Assembly (NCBI GenBank): GCA_949152475.1
Contig: OX424560.1
Location: forward strand, 6,076,001-6,140,000
DNA: 64,000 bases
Direction: 5' to 3'
Origin: Terebella lapidaria
Lineage: Eukaryota; Annelida; Polychaeta; Terebellida; Terebellidae
Part shown: positions 1 through 10,970 of the stretch, one piece after another
Layout: each line of letters starts with the position of its first letter
How positions within the stretch are numbered: the stretch's first letter is position 1
The notes under the pieces: model-generated
What the model was told of the DNA's origin: nothing
Databases searched by the model: none
The model's input: the letters and a program-made list of their open reading frames with translations, nothing else
Made by a program: the position numbers and the translations under genes

Positions 1-1797
1 CTGATGGAGGTGGTTCAATAACCTGTTTAGGCCCTTTGATCTCCTGAAGGGTCGGTGGATACACAAATACATGTAACAAACATCCAAACTGTTCACACTT
101 AACACATGTTAATTTTTTTCCCAATCTTTGAACAGGATTAAATTATCACGAACACATATAGAGATTTGGAAACTGATAATTAGATTGTAAGGTTGATTAA
201 CTAACATATTTTTCTGAATAGAAGTGAGAACATATTTTTGTTGAAATTTACCCGCGCTGGATCAGTCTTGACAACATCTTGACTCCTCGACTCGGCAAAT
301 GTCTCCGTGGTCTTGAAGACATTCTCGGAATAGCTGGGACCTGATTAAGTACAAATGACAGTACCGTGACAAAATATCAGTACCGTGAATCATGATATAC
401 CCGAAGCAGGCAAACACCCGTGCAAATAGTTGTATAGATACAATACACCATATTCATAACAATCACAGGTACATACCAGTCTTCGATTTCCTCGGCCTCA
501 GAAGCACATTGTTCAGCTTTTCGTTTGAAGGCTGTACCGTGGGAAAAGCTCCTTGCTTCAACCGTAGTAGTTTCACAACACCTGCAACAAAACAATGATG
601 GTTCAAATCTTTTCGATGGTTCAAATGTTGAAACACACAATTATAAGATGTGCATGTCAGTATGACTGATCATCAGAGATAAGCATCTGATACATTTCAC
701 TAGTCTACTGGATCTACCAGAATAGGAATGTCCATATTTGGCACCAATTAACATATCAGGCTTAGCCTTCATTCACACAAAATCAAAATATAGTCTACAT
801 TGGTGACAATATTCAGCTTAAATTGCTGAAAAACCCTTGCCAATTTTGCATTTTTGCTGGCTGAAATTTGCAAATCAATGATTTCCATACAACCACTAAC
901 ATGCTAAACTCCCAACTGAGTGCAGAAATGTTACATTTTTCATCAACATCTATCAAAAGGATGAAACAGCTTTGAAAAAATATCACTGTTCGTGAATTCA
1001 GCGTTGCGGCAAAATTAAAGTGAAGTTCCTCCATCAGTGAAACACGCTTTTTGGCCGTAGTTTTGTTTTGGATGACCGGATCAACTTGAAATTTTGTGTT
1101 TCAACAAATTCGAGGCTTTTATCATGTTTATGCCCATACAGAATGAACCTACATTGTATTGTGTTGATTTAGAGTCGGAAGGCATAGTCAGTTTATATTG
1201 AGTTAATATGTGTATTCTGAAGTAATATATAACTCGTACATCGAATAAAAATTGTTGTTTTTTGTGCAGACTTTGAAATTCCATATTGGGGTTGAAATTT
1301 AACATTGGGTTAGATTGCCAACTTTCTCAATTTTTAAGATACAACTCTATGGTGAAAAATTACGGCATGATGCCCAATAAATACACATGAAATTTCAAGT
1401 TGATCCGATTGTTTATAACAAAACTACGGCCAAAAAGCGTGTCTCACTGATGGATGAACTTTAGTATAGCCTATATGTCTCAGATTGCCCATGTTATTGT
1501 TCATGCAACCCTTGCGTTCAAATTTGGCATTTTTCAAAATTTCTTACCAGCTTTAAACTCTTCATAGTTGACGAAGTCATTTGGTTGGAAATGTTCAGAA
1601 CACACGTGGCTGTGTTTTGAAGGCACAAAGTTAGTTCTCCAGACTCGCAAAAATCTTAGCCATCGCTGGTCAGGCACTCCGTTGGTGAAAGGGAAAACGT
1701 GAGTTCCTCGCACTTGGGGCTCAGGTAGTCCACCACATGCCAAAACCACACACCGTCGCACCATCTTTGAAAATGTTTTTGATCTTCCTACTTTCAT
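1..1797 (-). CDS. THAP-domain protein gene, four exons, 5' part
   Basis: Four exons read in order on the minus strand: 1797-1548, 581-477, 340-252 and 43 to beyond the left edge. All visible borders are GT-AG and the phases agree (1, 1, 0). Exon 1 starts MKVGRSKTFSKMVRRC and carries the zinc-binding signature of a THAP domain: two Cys near the start (RRCVVLAC), a Trp-rich middle, then the Cys-x2-His of VCSEHFQPNDF. Exon 2 completes the domain with LKQGAFPTVQ, which matches the usual LKxxAVPT ending. Exons 3 and 4 code a polar linker (ETFAESRSQDVVKTD, then PKQVIEPPPS). THAP domains bind DNA; some belong to P-element-like transposases, others to host regulators. Nothing here separates the two. 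Start choice: the ATG at 1797 is the most upstream in frame; the Met 11 codons later would also keep the whole domain. Intron 1 holds a MITE. Confidence 0.85.
1018..1466. repeat. MITE copy 1, in intron 1 of the THAP gene
   Basis: The two ends are inverted copies of each other: CTCCATCAGTGAAACACGC near 1030 is mirrored by GCGTGTCTCACTGATGGAT near 1438, and the match runs inward about 75 bases through GGCCGTAGTTTTGTT. The middle carries a short inverted pair built on ATTGCCAACTTT. A second full-length relative lies at 47,995-48,510, and the middle motif recurs in the palindrome at 6,668-7,247. No coding capacity. Confidence 0.7.
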
Positions 1798-2185
1798 CCA
1801 ATCACTATCTGATCATACCAACAGTAACAAGACAAAGATGGATAGTCGATATGACTCGTCAGCCACACAGGCGGCACGTCCACTCACTGGTGACTGTCAC
1901 TGTGTCAGTCTCAGTGTGTGGTGAACCGTGACCTGGTGAAGGTTTGACAGAAACTTGCAAGTTACTGCCAAGATAGGTAAAGTTACTTCACTCTGGGGTG
2001 GATTATGGATATCGGGTCACAACATGGCGTTTGATGATTGGAACTTGTCACTTCTCATAAATTCATGGTAGGGGGCCTGGAATCAGCCACATCACTTTTC
2101 ACAAGTTTCACTTGTCATTTGATATTTGTCTTTTGTCGGCACTCTTTTGACGCTTGGTGATTGTTATTTGACATTTGAAGCCCCA
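1798..2185. other. 5' flank of the THAP gene with one arm of an inverted duplicate
   Basis: No gene seen. 2012-2071 is repeated in reverse at 7625-7684 with about 4 mismatches in 60 bases; weaker similarity continues outward through GGTAAAGTTA to about 1970 and 7790. The arm lies just upstream of the THAP start, and its mirror lies upstream of the plus-strand gene at 8350, so both genes may have inherited the same upstream sequence. The element at 2186-7606 sits between the arms. Confidence 0.55.
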
Positions 2186-2703
2186 CCCAGCAAACACACT
2201 ACGTAACTACAACGTTGTAAATGGGTTGACTATAGGTAGTTAGTACAACGTACTTTTGGTTACGAGAATACCCCGTTGTTTGCACGTACGTAAATTCACG
2301 TAATTTGCATCACGTCGTGTGCACGTATATTGTACGTTGTGGGCCATGCTGCCGGAAACTGGCAAACCCAGGATGCACTGCGCTGGATAGAAAGATCTTG
2401 ATCGTCTGCTGAGCAGTCTCCGGGACAGAACGTTTGTACAATTGTGTTGTGAGTATTTCAATCTGGTTACATCGGCTGTAATTAGTGACATTTTTATTTT
2501 TTAATTACCAAGTATGTTTTGTGAAAGTACGAGGAACTGTTCCATGGGCGAGATGCCTACTTTTTTTGCGCGAAGGCAGCTCTTCGCCTTGATTATCGCC
2601 CGACGGCCAGTGACTGGATCCCGATAACGAAATTATTTGTAGATCCACGCCTACGGTAGGCCTACACTCAGCCTCTTCCTGTTCTAGATCTAGTCCGTTT
2701 TTA

Positions 2704-4010
2704 GGTTACCGGACCTATGATCCGATAACCTATTGGCATGGCGTTGCGTCCGTCGTCCGTCGTCGTCCACGTTTTTTCATGTTTACGTGCGAATTTTCCT
2801 GAAATTTTGCACAAAAATACTTAAAAATAATTCAAGAAGGAGGTATTTTTTAGTTTTTTGATTTTCGTATTTTTTTCAAAATGGCGGCCGTTTTCGACGA
2901 AAAATATCTGATTTTGGACTTTGGCGGCCATTTTCTCAAAATCGGTTCAGTAACTTTTTTTCTTTTTGATACATAACACTCCTCATATGTACTCCTATGA
3001 TGTCTATAACTTTCGGTGCGCTTGAATCGCTCGAAGTGGGCCATTTTGGCCCAAACTCGGCCCGAATAGGACTTTCCCATGTTAAATTCTCCTATGCTTT
3101 ATAATGAGACATATTATGCCTAATATCTCACTTAATATTGAGACTAAAGACTAGGAATCAATTGTGGACATATAGGAAATGATTATTTGTGACCTTGAAT
3201 TTGACCTCTGACCTCAGTTTCAAGATCAGAGCACAAAATGGCTTATATCTCGCTTATTATCGACTCTACAGCTTAGGAATTAATTGTGGACATATAGGAA
3301 ATGATATACGCTGAATATTCTGATGACCTTGAATTTGACCTTCGACCCCCATTTTCAAGGTCATAGGACAAAATGGCTAATATCTCGCTTGTTATCGACT
3401 TCACAGCTTAGGAATCAGTTATGAACATATAGGAAATGATATATGCAGATTATTGTCATGACCTTGAATTTGACCTTTGACCTCATTTTCAAGGTCACAG
3501 GACAAACTGGCTAATATCTCACTTATTATCAATTTTACAGCTCAGGAATCAATTGTGGACATATAGGAAATGATATATGCAAAATATTCTCGTGACCTTG
3601 AATTTGACCTCTGACCTCATTTTCAAGGTCATAGGACAAAATGGCTCATATCTTGCTCCTCTACTGACTGTTTGGCTTGGGAATCAATTGTGGATATATA
3701 GAAAATGATATGCACTGAATATTTTGATGACCTTGAATTTGACCTTTGCCTTCATTTTCAAGGCCACAGCACAAAATTGCTAATATCTCTCTGATTATTG
3801 AATTTACAGCTTAGCAATCAACTGTGAACATGATATATGCTTAATATTATATATGCTGAATATTCTTTTGACCTTGAATTTAACCATTAACATCTAAAAT
3901 ATTAAACATTGTCCTGTAACCTATCTTTGGCCCTTGGCCTGATATTTAACTTTATTGGGCTTTGTCTGTTTGACGGCGAAGCGAAGACATGAGCAGAGCG
4001 AAGATAGAAT
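2704..4010. repeat. Dispersed element with end hairpin and about 130-bp minisatellite
   Basis: It starts with an imperfect hairpin (GGTTACCGGA at 2704-2713 against TCCGATAACC at 2721-2730), followed by a leader and about six tandem units of 123-137 bases from about 3090 to 3900. The units share GGACATATAGGAAATGATAT and a block of TGACCT/AGGTCA hexamers. A diverged second copy, leader included, lies at about 46,740-48,720, and a related block is in the intron around 5,940-6,250. No open frame. The left end of the DUF4806 gene, if it extends upstream, would have to cross this repeat. Confidence 0.65.
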
Positions 4011-4135
4011 GTCACTGAGCTCATGCCACAGGACCGTAAGCTTTACAACAGCTCAACAATATTCACGTTAGCCTATGCTATATTTAGAACATTTTCCTGA
4101 ATTTTTTGTACCCACTGACTTGTGATTTATTGCAG

Positions 4136-7100
4136 ATCTGACTTCTGAGGAGGTCCACGATCAGCAGCTATTATGTGAGTTATTATGGCAACATGCACAA
4201 GCCATAAAATTTACTGAACTACATGTGGGTCTCGGTTCCGAGTCCAATTGTATTCAATTATTGGCTTGATGCTCTAATTGTTCTGTTTTTTCGCAGATCC
4301 GACTTCTGAGAAGGTCAACATTCGGCAGTCTTATGTGTATCACGTGGATGACACGGACATTCCCGATATCCAAAGCAGAAGTGGGATGTTTGAGCCACAA
4401 ACTTAAATTATACCTCTCCATATAGTAAAAGGGCTTTTGAATTTGAGTTTGTTGGGTAAAATGTCCAGATAGTCTATGAGTTTGTTGGGTAAAATGTCCA
4501 GATAGTCTAATTGTACTTTTTTGTAGAGTCGACTTCTTGGGGTTTGAGTAGCCCACAGCCAGACGTTCGTGAGAAACGGGACGACAGAAGTGTGTTTATA
4601 AGTCGCCCACAAGCCGGTAATCTTCTCATTTTCTCATGAATGATCGGGATTTTCGGATTCGAGTTTGTTGGGTAAATGTCTAGATAGTCTGATTGTTCTT
4701 TTTTGTAGGCTCACAGCCAGACGTTTCGTAAACGGAACGACAGCAGTGTGTTGATAAGTCGCCCACAAGCTGGTAATCTTCCCATTTTCTCATGAATGAT
4801 CGGGATTTTCGGATTTGAGTTTGTTGGGTGAATGTCTGGATAGTCTGATTGTTTTTTTTTTGTAGAGTCGACTCCTCAGGGTTTGAGTAGCCCACAGCCA
4901 GACGCTCGTGAGAAACGGGACGACAGAAGTGTGTTGATAGGTCGCCCACAAGCCGGTAATCTTCCCATTTTCTCATGAATGATCGGGATTTTCGGATTGA
5001 AGTTTGTTGGTTAAATGTCTAGGTAGTCTAATTGTACTTTTTTGTAGAGTCGACTTCTCAGGGTTTGAGTAGCACACAGGGTTTGAGTAGCAAACAGCCA
5101 GACGTTAGCGAGAAAGTAAAATGTGCCCGGGGTAACAGAGGTGTGTCAATAGGTCGCCAACAAGCCGGTAATTTTCCCAGATTCTCATGAATGATCGGGA
5201 TTTTGAATTTGAGTTTGTTGGGTAAATGTCTAGATAGTCTAACAATTATTGTATTTTTTGAAGAGTCGACTTCTTGGGGTTTGAGGAGCCCACAGTCAGA
5301 CGTTCGTGATAAAGTACCAGCCCGGGACGACAGAAGTGTGTCAATAGGTCGCCCACAAGCCGGTACCTTGAACATATCCATGGAATTTGGTAGGGTTTTT
5401 ATAACTTAACCTGAACATGAAATTGAACTTGAATATATTTTCAGAATTCCAGTCCCAGGTCATTGCAAGACTGAAGGTGATCGAAGAAAACCAGAGACAG
5501 ATTTTGCAGATGCTGCAGGTTTTCTCCCAGAGCCAGCCGAATCAAGACACACTGGACGAGATCTTGCTCCAGCCAGCCTGTACGATACAAGAGCTCGATG
5601 CCTGAATGGAACGGTTAGATGATGCTATTTTCAGAGAACGCATGGTTAGTTTGTCAGTATCATATATCATGCACGATATGTAATAAATCTGGATGAACCG
5701 CCAAGCTGGAAGGCTTGTTTGTCCATATGTACAGTTTTTGAATTTGGAAGCTGTTCAACTCGAATTTATTTCAGAGAAAATTCCTCTCCATGCTGGGAGG
5801 AAGAGATGTGGGCTGTGCTGTCCGTAGAATCCTGAGGAGAATCGGGACGAATCAGGTCTGGGAGTCCTTCAGCTTGCAAGGGAGGCGGAACAAAGAGTAC
5901 TTCATGGAACGAAAGAATTTGTACAAATTAGCTGTCCGTAAGTCTTCTTCGTCCATAAAATTCATTGTATCTCTGAATGTTGGAGATACTATGGTTTTGG
6001 CCATGTTCCTATGTCGTCCGCACCCCCGTCCGCGTCCGCAGAGTTTTGACGTAATCGCACTACAGGTCACAATTTTGCATATATTGCTTTGTAATTTGGT
6101 ATGGGCATTTTATAGGGTTTGTTCTTGATGCCTATAAATTTTCATGGTTATCAGATAGAGCCTATGTTACTATTGAACGCTTATAGGAAGTCATGGCCGT
6201 TCAAGTGGTGACCTTGGATGACCTTTCAAGGTCAAACTGACTTCTGACCTCCTTTTCTGTTATAAAAGCCTCAAACTCTGATATTGGATTGTCATGTGTG
6301 ATATACTATTGAAATACCTACTTAAATAAAGGAAAAATGACCTTGATCTTCAAATTATTTTATGGCAATTGCACTTCCTGTCGTAGGGGTGTTTAAAGTA
6401 CGGAGATACACCCTAGTCACCTTTGCGACAATATGTCTAGTTCTTTACTGCACAGTATACAATAAATACTCGTATCTTTATGTGAATGTACTAATTACAA
6501 TTACAGGTTCAGTGATGGCGAACTTCCCGACTGCCAAAGTGGCAGAAGTTGAGCTACAAATGTCAGAAACTCTGAAGCACGCACCCAAGCAAAAGGGTGG
6601 AACAAAGTACAAGGTAAGAGGATGGAACAGAATGGCTGATCTGAGTATTGTCTTTGGCTACCAGTAGTTCTATACTCGGATTTTTCTAACTCGTTTACAC
6701 TGTTTTTCGCTAATATTTTTGTGATGCTAAATGCTATCGTTCTATAACTTGGCATACTTCACCTTGGAGTCAAACGGCAATTTTCTACCAAATCTCAGAC
6801 AGCTAACGCGAAAATTGAAAAAGTTGGCAATCTACCTCAATGTTAATTTATAAATTTCAGCCCAAAACGGGATCTCGAGAATCTGAGCATAGTCGAGGAA
6901 TTGGTCCTGTTTACATTCATCAGGATTCGAAATATTCTTGTTAATTTGAACCAGAAGATACACTGGGGTGTATTCTACACAAACATGTTGATTTTGAAAC
7001 ATCTCCGCTACAAAACCGAGCAAATGCACAAAATTGTGTGCGGGCCCAGAAAATAAATAATAGAGCTAAATTTAACATTGGGGTAGATTGCCAACCTTTT

Positions 7101-7368
7101 CAATTTTCGCGATAGCTGTCTGAAATTTGGTAGAAAATTGCCGTTTGACTCCCATGTGAAGTATGACAAGTTATAGACCGATAGCGTTTAGCATGACAAA
7201 AATATTAGCGAAAAACAGTGTAAACGAGTTAGAAAAATCCGAGTATGAATCTGGATTCACTCTGAATTGCAGCAGAAGAAGACAGATGAGAGACGCATTG
7301 ATGGCGATTCAAAAAATTTTGAAGAAAAAAAAGCGATGGAAACTGAAGATACACGTACACGTGAATAA
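4136..7368 (+). CDS. DUF4806-domain gene with amplified phase-1 exons
   Basis: Plus-strand exons with GT-AG borders and matching phases: 4136-4174, then possibly one from 4297, the tandem exons 4527-4616, 4709-4772, 4866-4955, 5048-5167 and 5264-5362, then 5445-5644, 5775-5937, 6507-6613 and 7273-7368, ending in TAA with AATAAA overlapping the stop. Exon 5445-5644 codes a Gln-rich helix (ENQRQILQMLQVF) and the start of the domain (TIQELDA, MERLDDAIFRERM). Exon 5775-5937 holds the DUF4806 core: FLSMLGGRDVGCAVRRILRR, then ESFSLQGRRNKEYF. The last exons code a charged tail (EEKKAMETEDTRTRE). DUF4806 has no known function to my knowledge. Oddities: an in-frame TGA at 5603-5605 where the alignment expects a sense codon, and tandem exon 4709-4772 is not a multiple of three, so it must be skipped or is dead. 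No first exon with a convincing start was found; an ATG at 2514 or 2551 is possible. Confidence 0.7.
4527..5362 (+). repeat. Five tandem copies of a symmetric exon with flanking intron
   Basis: A unit of about 160-210 bases is repeated five times. Each copy has a pyrimidine tract and AG, an exon opening AGTCGACTTCT (lost in copy 2), and the donor GTAATC (GTACCT in the last). Exon lengths are 90, 64, 90, 120 and 99. Four of the five are multiples of three, in phase 1 on both sides, so they can be included or skipped without changing frame. The peptide unit is about 30 residues: STSWGLSSPQPDVREKRDDR, then SVFISRPQA. Copy 4 has an extra internal duplication (QGLSSTQGLSS). The exons at 4136 and 4297 open with the related ATCTGACTTCTGAG and ATCCGACTTCTGAG and look like older copies. 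Confidence 0.8.
6668..7247. repeat. Palindromic MITE in the last intron of the DUF4806 gene
   Basis: Arms of about 178 bases (6668-6845 and 7070-7247) are near-perfect inverted copies, beginning TACTCGGATTTTTCTAACTC. The loop of about 225 bases includes TTTCAGCCCAAAACGGGA, which resembles TTTCAGTCCAAAATGGC in the MITE at 47,995-48,510. The whole lies between the donor at 6614 and the acceptor at 7272, so splicing would remove it. Confidence 0.75.
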
Positions 7369-7606
7369 AGATTTTTTGTTTAAAAAAAGGCTTGTTATTG
7401 CTGACAAAATGCTGAAAATATACAGTCAATATTTCGAGTGAATATTTGGTGATCAAAAGGTGATAATGCAACGTGGTTTTATTACGTGAATGCAACGAGG
7501 AAAAGTGTTCACACATTCACGTGGTAACTACGTGACAGTATTACGTACATTCAACTTCAGTGTTACGTTGTGACTACATAGTGACCACGTGATTTTGTTT
7601 GCTGGG

Positions 7607-8349
7607 CATCCACGTTGCTTATTCTACCATAAATTTATGAGAAGTGACAAGTTACAATCATCAAACGCCATGTCGTGACCCGATTTCCATAGGCATAGTA
7701 TGATGGTGGACCCACACACTGTGCGAGACGGGCCATCCACCCGAGTGATGAAGTAGGCTAACTTTACCTAGGGCTAGGCTGCTGCCAAGCCCAAGATTCA
7801 CAATAAATCTGACTGATGTCACTTTCAAACGAAACGCAGGTACTCATTCCTCATCTTTCCATACGTCGATAACTGCACAGATCAAAGCAAATACGTGAAA
7901 ATCACTCGAACAAAGTGAGCACAGAAGCACTTCAAGCAGGCAAGAACGGCAAACTCGGGTCCAGTTTGTTTGCACGAGTACACGTCATTTCCGGTACACA
8001 TGCGCCCCCGTGCGGATAAACGTAAAGGCGGGTAATTTGATTAGAATGCTGATTATCGGAACACTTGCAATTCAATATTATGCCTGGTGTAAGAATCACG
8101 CCCTGTGATTGGCCAATACATGTGAAGTAATACGCTCTGATGGAGCTGACCGCAACAAACGATATACTAACCGGTTGGTATTCTGATAAATAACTCGGCC
8201 TCGGGCAGTAAGCTCGCCCTCGGGGAATAATCAGCTGTACCAATATACACGCAGTGTAGTATTTATATATTATGGCATACATGTATACCGGTAATACTGT
8301 ATACATATGTGTATTATATTTCTCTTCATTTTAATTTCTTTAAGTCAAG
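7607..8349. other. Upstream region of the gene at 8350; inverted-duplicate arm
   Basis: 7625-7684 mirrors 2012-2071. The rest (7,700-8,349) holds no open frame I trust. A PolII start may lie here, but I see no clear TATA box. Confidence 0.4.
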
Positions 8350-9905
8350 ATGAGTTATTTACCATGTCCATGTTGCATACATCTAGGTACAGTAACTGAT
8401 GGGGAATATTGTTCCCTGCGGTCGAAGGGCGAGAGCGAAGTCACCCACCTGGTTGACATCATACGTCAAGCGAAGGCAGCGGTGAAAAACAAGAGTATAA
8501 ATGTTCTTGAGGCAATGCTCTTCCCTACCAGTGGTAGATAGAAATTTGTGTGAATTAGTGTACGATAATTTTGAAATGGATTTTGTTTTCAAGCCTGAAC
8601 AACCTGCAGTATAAAACATGTCTGTCTCTTTCTGCAGTTGATGGAGACGAGGTGACATTTCTGCCCGGCAGCTATTGCCCAGCCACCCCCCCCCCCCTCC
8701 TCTGTGCATGCACTTGTTTGCATTGAAACAACAGGGGTGGACAACTGAGCAGTGTGTCGAGGTTGGTACACTAGCAGACATGATGTAACTTTGTTCACAT
8801 AGTGACCTTGAATATGACTGAGAATGACATTAGTAGGTCACACTTGAGAAGATATATTTCAACAGTGATATTTAGAGGAATATGTAGCTCTCAATCATGA
8901 AATCAAAACCCAAGGAATCTCCTGGGGAGGAAAATTGAGGATCTGTTTACAAGTACATCTGCATTTATACCCAACAGGTCGTCCGGCAGTGTCTGATACC
9001 GGACGGGTATGATCCCCACCCTTTTAGGCCCAACACCCCTGAGTCCTACACGGACAAACTGAAGTCCATCGTGGCCACCCTCGTCTTCCGCGACACCATC
9101 AACCACGTGACAGAGAAGGGATGGACTTCAGGAAACATGTGTACATACCAGAGGTGAATGAAATCACTCATGACGTCCATCACGAGAGAGCAGACCACTG
9201 TCATCTTTTGAAGAGAATCGCAAGTGAGAAATTTTTCGCTGCATGTTAATATCTCGAGGCGTGTTTTGTTATGATTCTTAAGTGACCATTGTAATAATAT
9301 TCTTGCAATGTTTTATTGCAGCCCAAGTCCGTGAGCTCCGCTTCAACAAACTGTCAGGTGAATCCTACCAAGGAGCCATGCTAGCATCCAACACAGGTTT
9401 GACTCACGCAGCAATTGTTGGCCTCCGTAAACAGTCAGTCCCAGGCGCCGAACGACTCCTGTCATTCCATGTTGCACGCTGGATGTTGGCCAATGGTTTC
9501 GAGGTGGAAGGAAAGTTTGTCCAGGTGTGTTAATAATTATATCTATGGGGTGATATTTAGCTTCTCAGACTCATGAGTTGCCTTCGTTTTTCACCAATGA
9601 TCTACAATACGACACGATTTACATACTCGTGTCTGATAATTGTTATATTGTTTTGCATTTTATTGGCCATGCAATCATGCACAATAAATATTTTTTTTAT
9701 GAAACAGATGATTGCGGAATGGCATGAGGCAAGTGATGGCCGGGGAGTATCTCAAGCCAACAGGTCTGCGGCCAACTACAGACTCCTGCACTACATACTG
9801 CAGGAATGGATGCCTGATCAAAATGGGTTTGAGGAATATACTCGGAATGAATCTAAGCTGATTACAATGTCATTTAATCGCCATGTTTACCTGGAAGAAC
9901 TATAG
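8350..9905 (+). CDS. Unrecognised multi-exon gene, conserved-looking, probably frameshifted
   Basis: Exons inferred: 8350 to about 8530 (CSLRSKGESEVTHLVDIIRQ, then AKAAVKNKS), perhaps a short one from 8641, then 8978-9223, 9322-9524 and 9708-9905, ending TAG. Borders are GT-AG. Coding signal is strong: DGYDPHPFRPNTPESYTDKL, HVYIPEVNEITHDVHHERAD, then HCHLLKRIATQVRELRF, SGLRKQ-like GLRKQSVPGAERLLSFHVAR, and IAEWHEASDGRGVSQANRSA with ILQEWMPDQN. The joins 9223/9322 and 9524/9708 keep frame. Inside 8978-9223 the frame changes near 9110-9125, so the copy is probably a pseudogene or contains an assembly indel. I do not recognise the family. The last exon continues into a 3' UTR whose AATAAA is at 12,867-12,872, with an LTR element in between. 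The 3' part of the last exon is repeated at 21,727. Confidence 0.55.
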
Positions 9906-10023
9906 TGCTAGATGGAGCAAGGCAGTTACATGTTTCGGTTGCTGAGTGGCCGACAAGGGGGTAAACATCTACTTGTTGGGGATCATGACTGTAGTCCAGT
10001 CTGAGGTACTGCCACTGCCCTAT

Positions 10024-10970
10024 TGTAAAGTCCTCACATTTTGACTGGTAAAAATATACTGATAATCGGAGTAATTATTATGAATATTATTACCACAGGA
10101 AGTTTTAAATTTAAAGTGAATATGTTGATTGTGTTCCGTGGTTAGTGTTTCATAATTATTTTTGTACATTGATAAGTTTTGACCATCAGGTATTGTTGTC
10201 ACAGGCGTTATCGGGGTGCATGTGTTATTGCATAATTTAGATGTTGTTGTTAGAACAAAGATGTTGTGTTTTGACCAATTGGTTCATGTTTGGAAGAAGT
10301 TCCAGATAGTTCAGTCACCGGGATTTGACCCCAATAGCCATGGCAACGAAATTGTCTTCACCCACGTGTCCTGAGGTTTCACGCAGATTTGTTTAGTCGT
10401 CATCTTGTTTTGGTATTGCTGACTCATTTTATTGCAATGTAAACATCACCAGGTTAGACAAAGTTCTCCAGGTCTGTAGCTGGCCAGACATTGTCAGCTA
10501 ATGTATTGACTATCAGAAGGATTCTGCTTACTACGCAGTTTCCGAATGATGTCATGTTTTTATTGTCCTTTGTCTTGTGGGATATATAAACTCCACGCAT
10601 TTTGTCCAGAGAGGCAGAAGAATTCGGATTACACATAGAGAAACGAAATATTGGAAGTTGTTAACGGACACGTAGGGCTTGTGCCCGCCGTGCCGGCACG
10701 TGTTGTGTCGGTACGGGAATGTGACGATGCCTGATTTGGCTATGGCACATATATGTACATGAATTGTAGATTAGTTTGGATATATTTGTGTAACTGAATG
10801 ATTTCATTTCATTGATTGTGGATGAATAAAACTAATGATTGAATCGAGGACTTCACGAGGTTGCTATCCACCAGATTCAATGAGCAAGAACTTGGAATGC
10901 GTTGAAAGTGGACTAATTTGTGAAGCTAGCCCAGCGCACACGACCCAATTTGAAAGGGCTACACTTTACA
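10024..10970 (+). repeat. 5' long terminal repeat
   Basis: Direct partner of 11,788-12,735; TG...CA ends with short inverted repeat TGTAAAG/CTTTACA. Confidence 0.88.

Larger units (their letters stand above)
2186..7606. mobile_element. DNA element with CCCAGCAAAC inverted ends carrying a DUF4806 gene
   Basis: The left end reads CCCAGCAAACAC at 2186 and the right end reads GTTTGCTGGG up to 7606, an exact 10-base inverted terminal repeat. About 150 bases inside each end are packed with ACGT motifs (ACGTTGTA, CACGTA, TACGTAA) not seen at that density elsewhere in the window, as expected of clustered subterminal binding sites. No target-site duplication is clear; only a CA is shared at the flanks. 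The only gene inside is the DUF4806 gene; no recognisable DDE transposase is visible. It could be a transposon with captured cargo, or a host gene bracketed by two related MITE ends. Superfamily not assigned. Confidence 0.5.

Noticed and set aside
6861-6947. Possible last exon of the DUF4806 gene (acceptor TTTCAG, open to TAA)
   Set aside because: It lies in the loop of the palindromic MITE, and its start matches the loop of another MITE copy. The exon at 7273-7368 fits phase, stop and poly(A) signal better.
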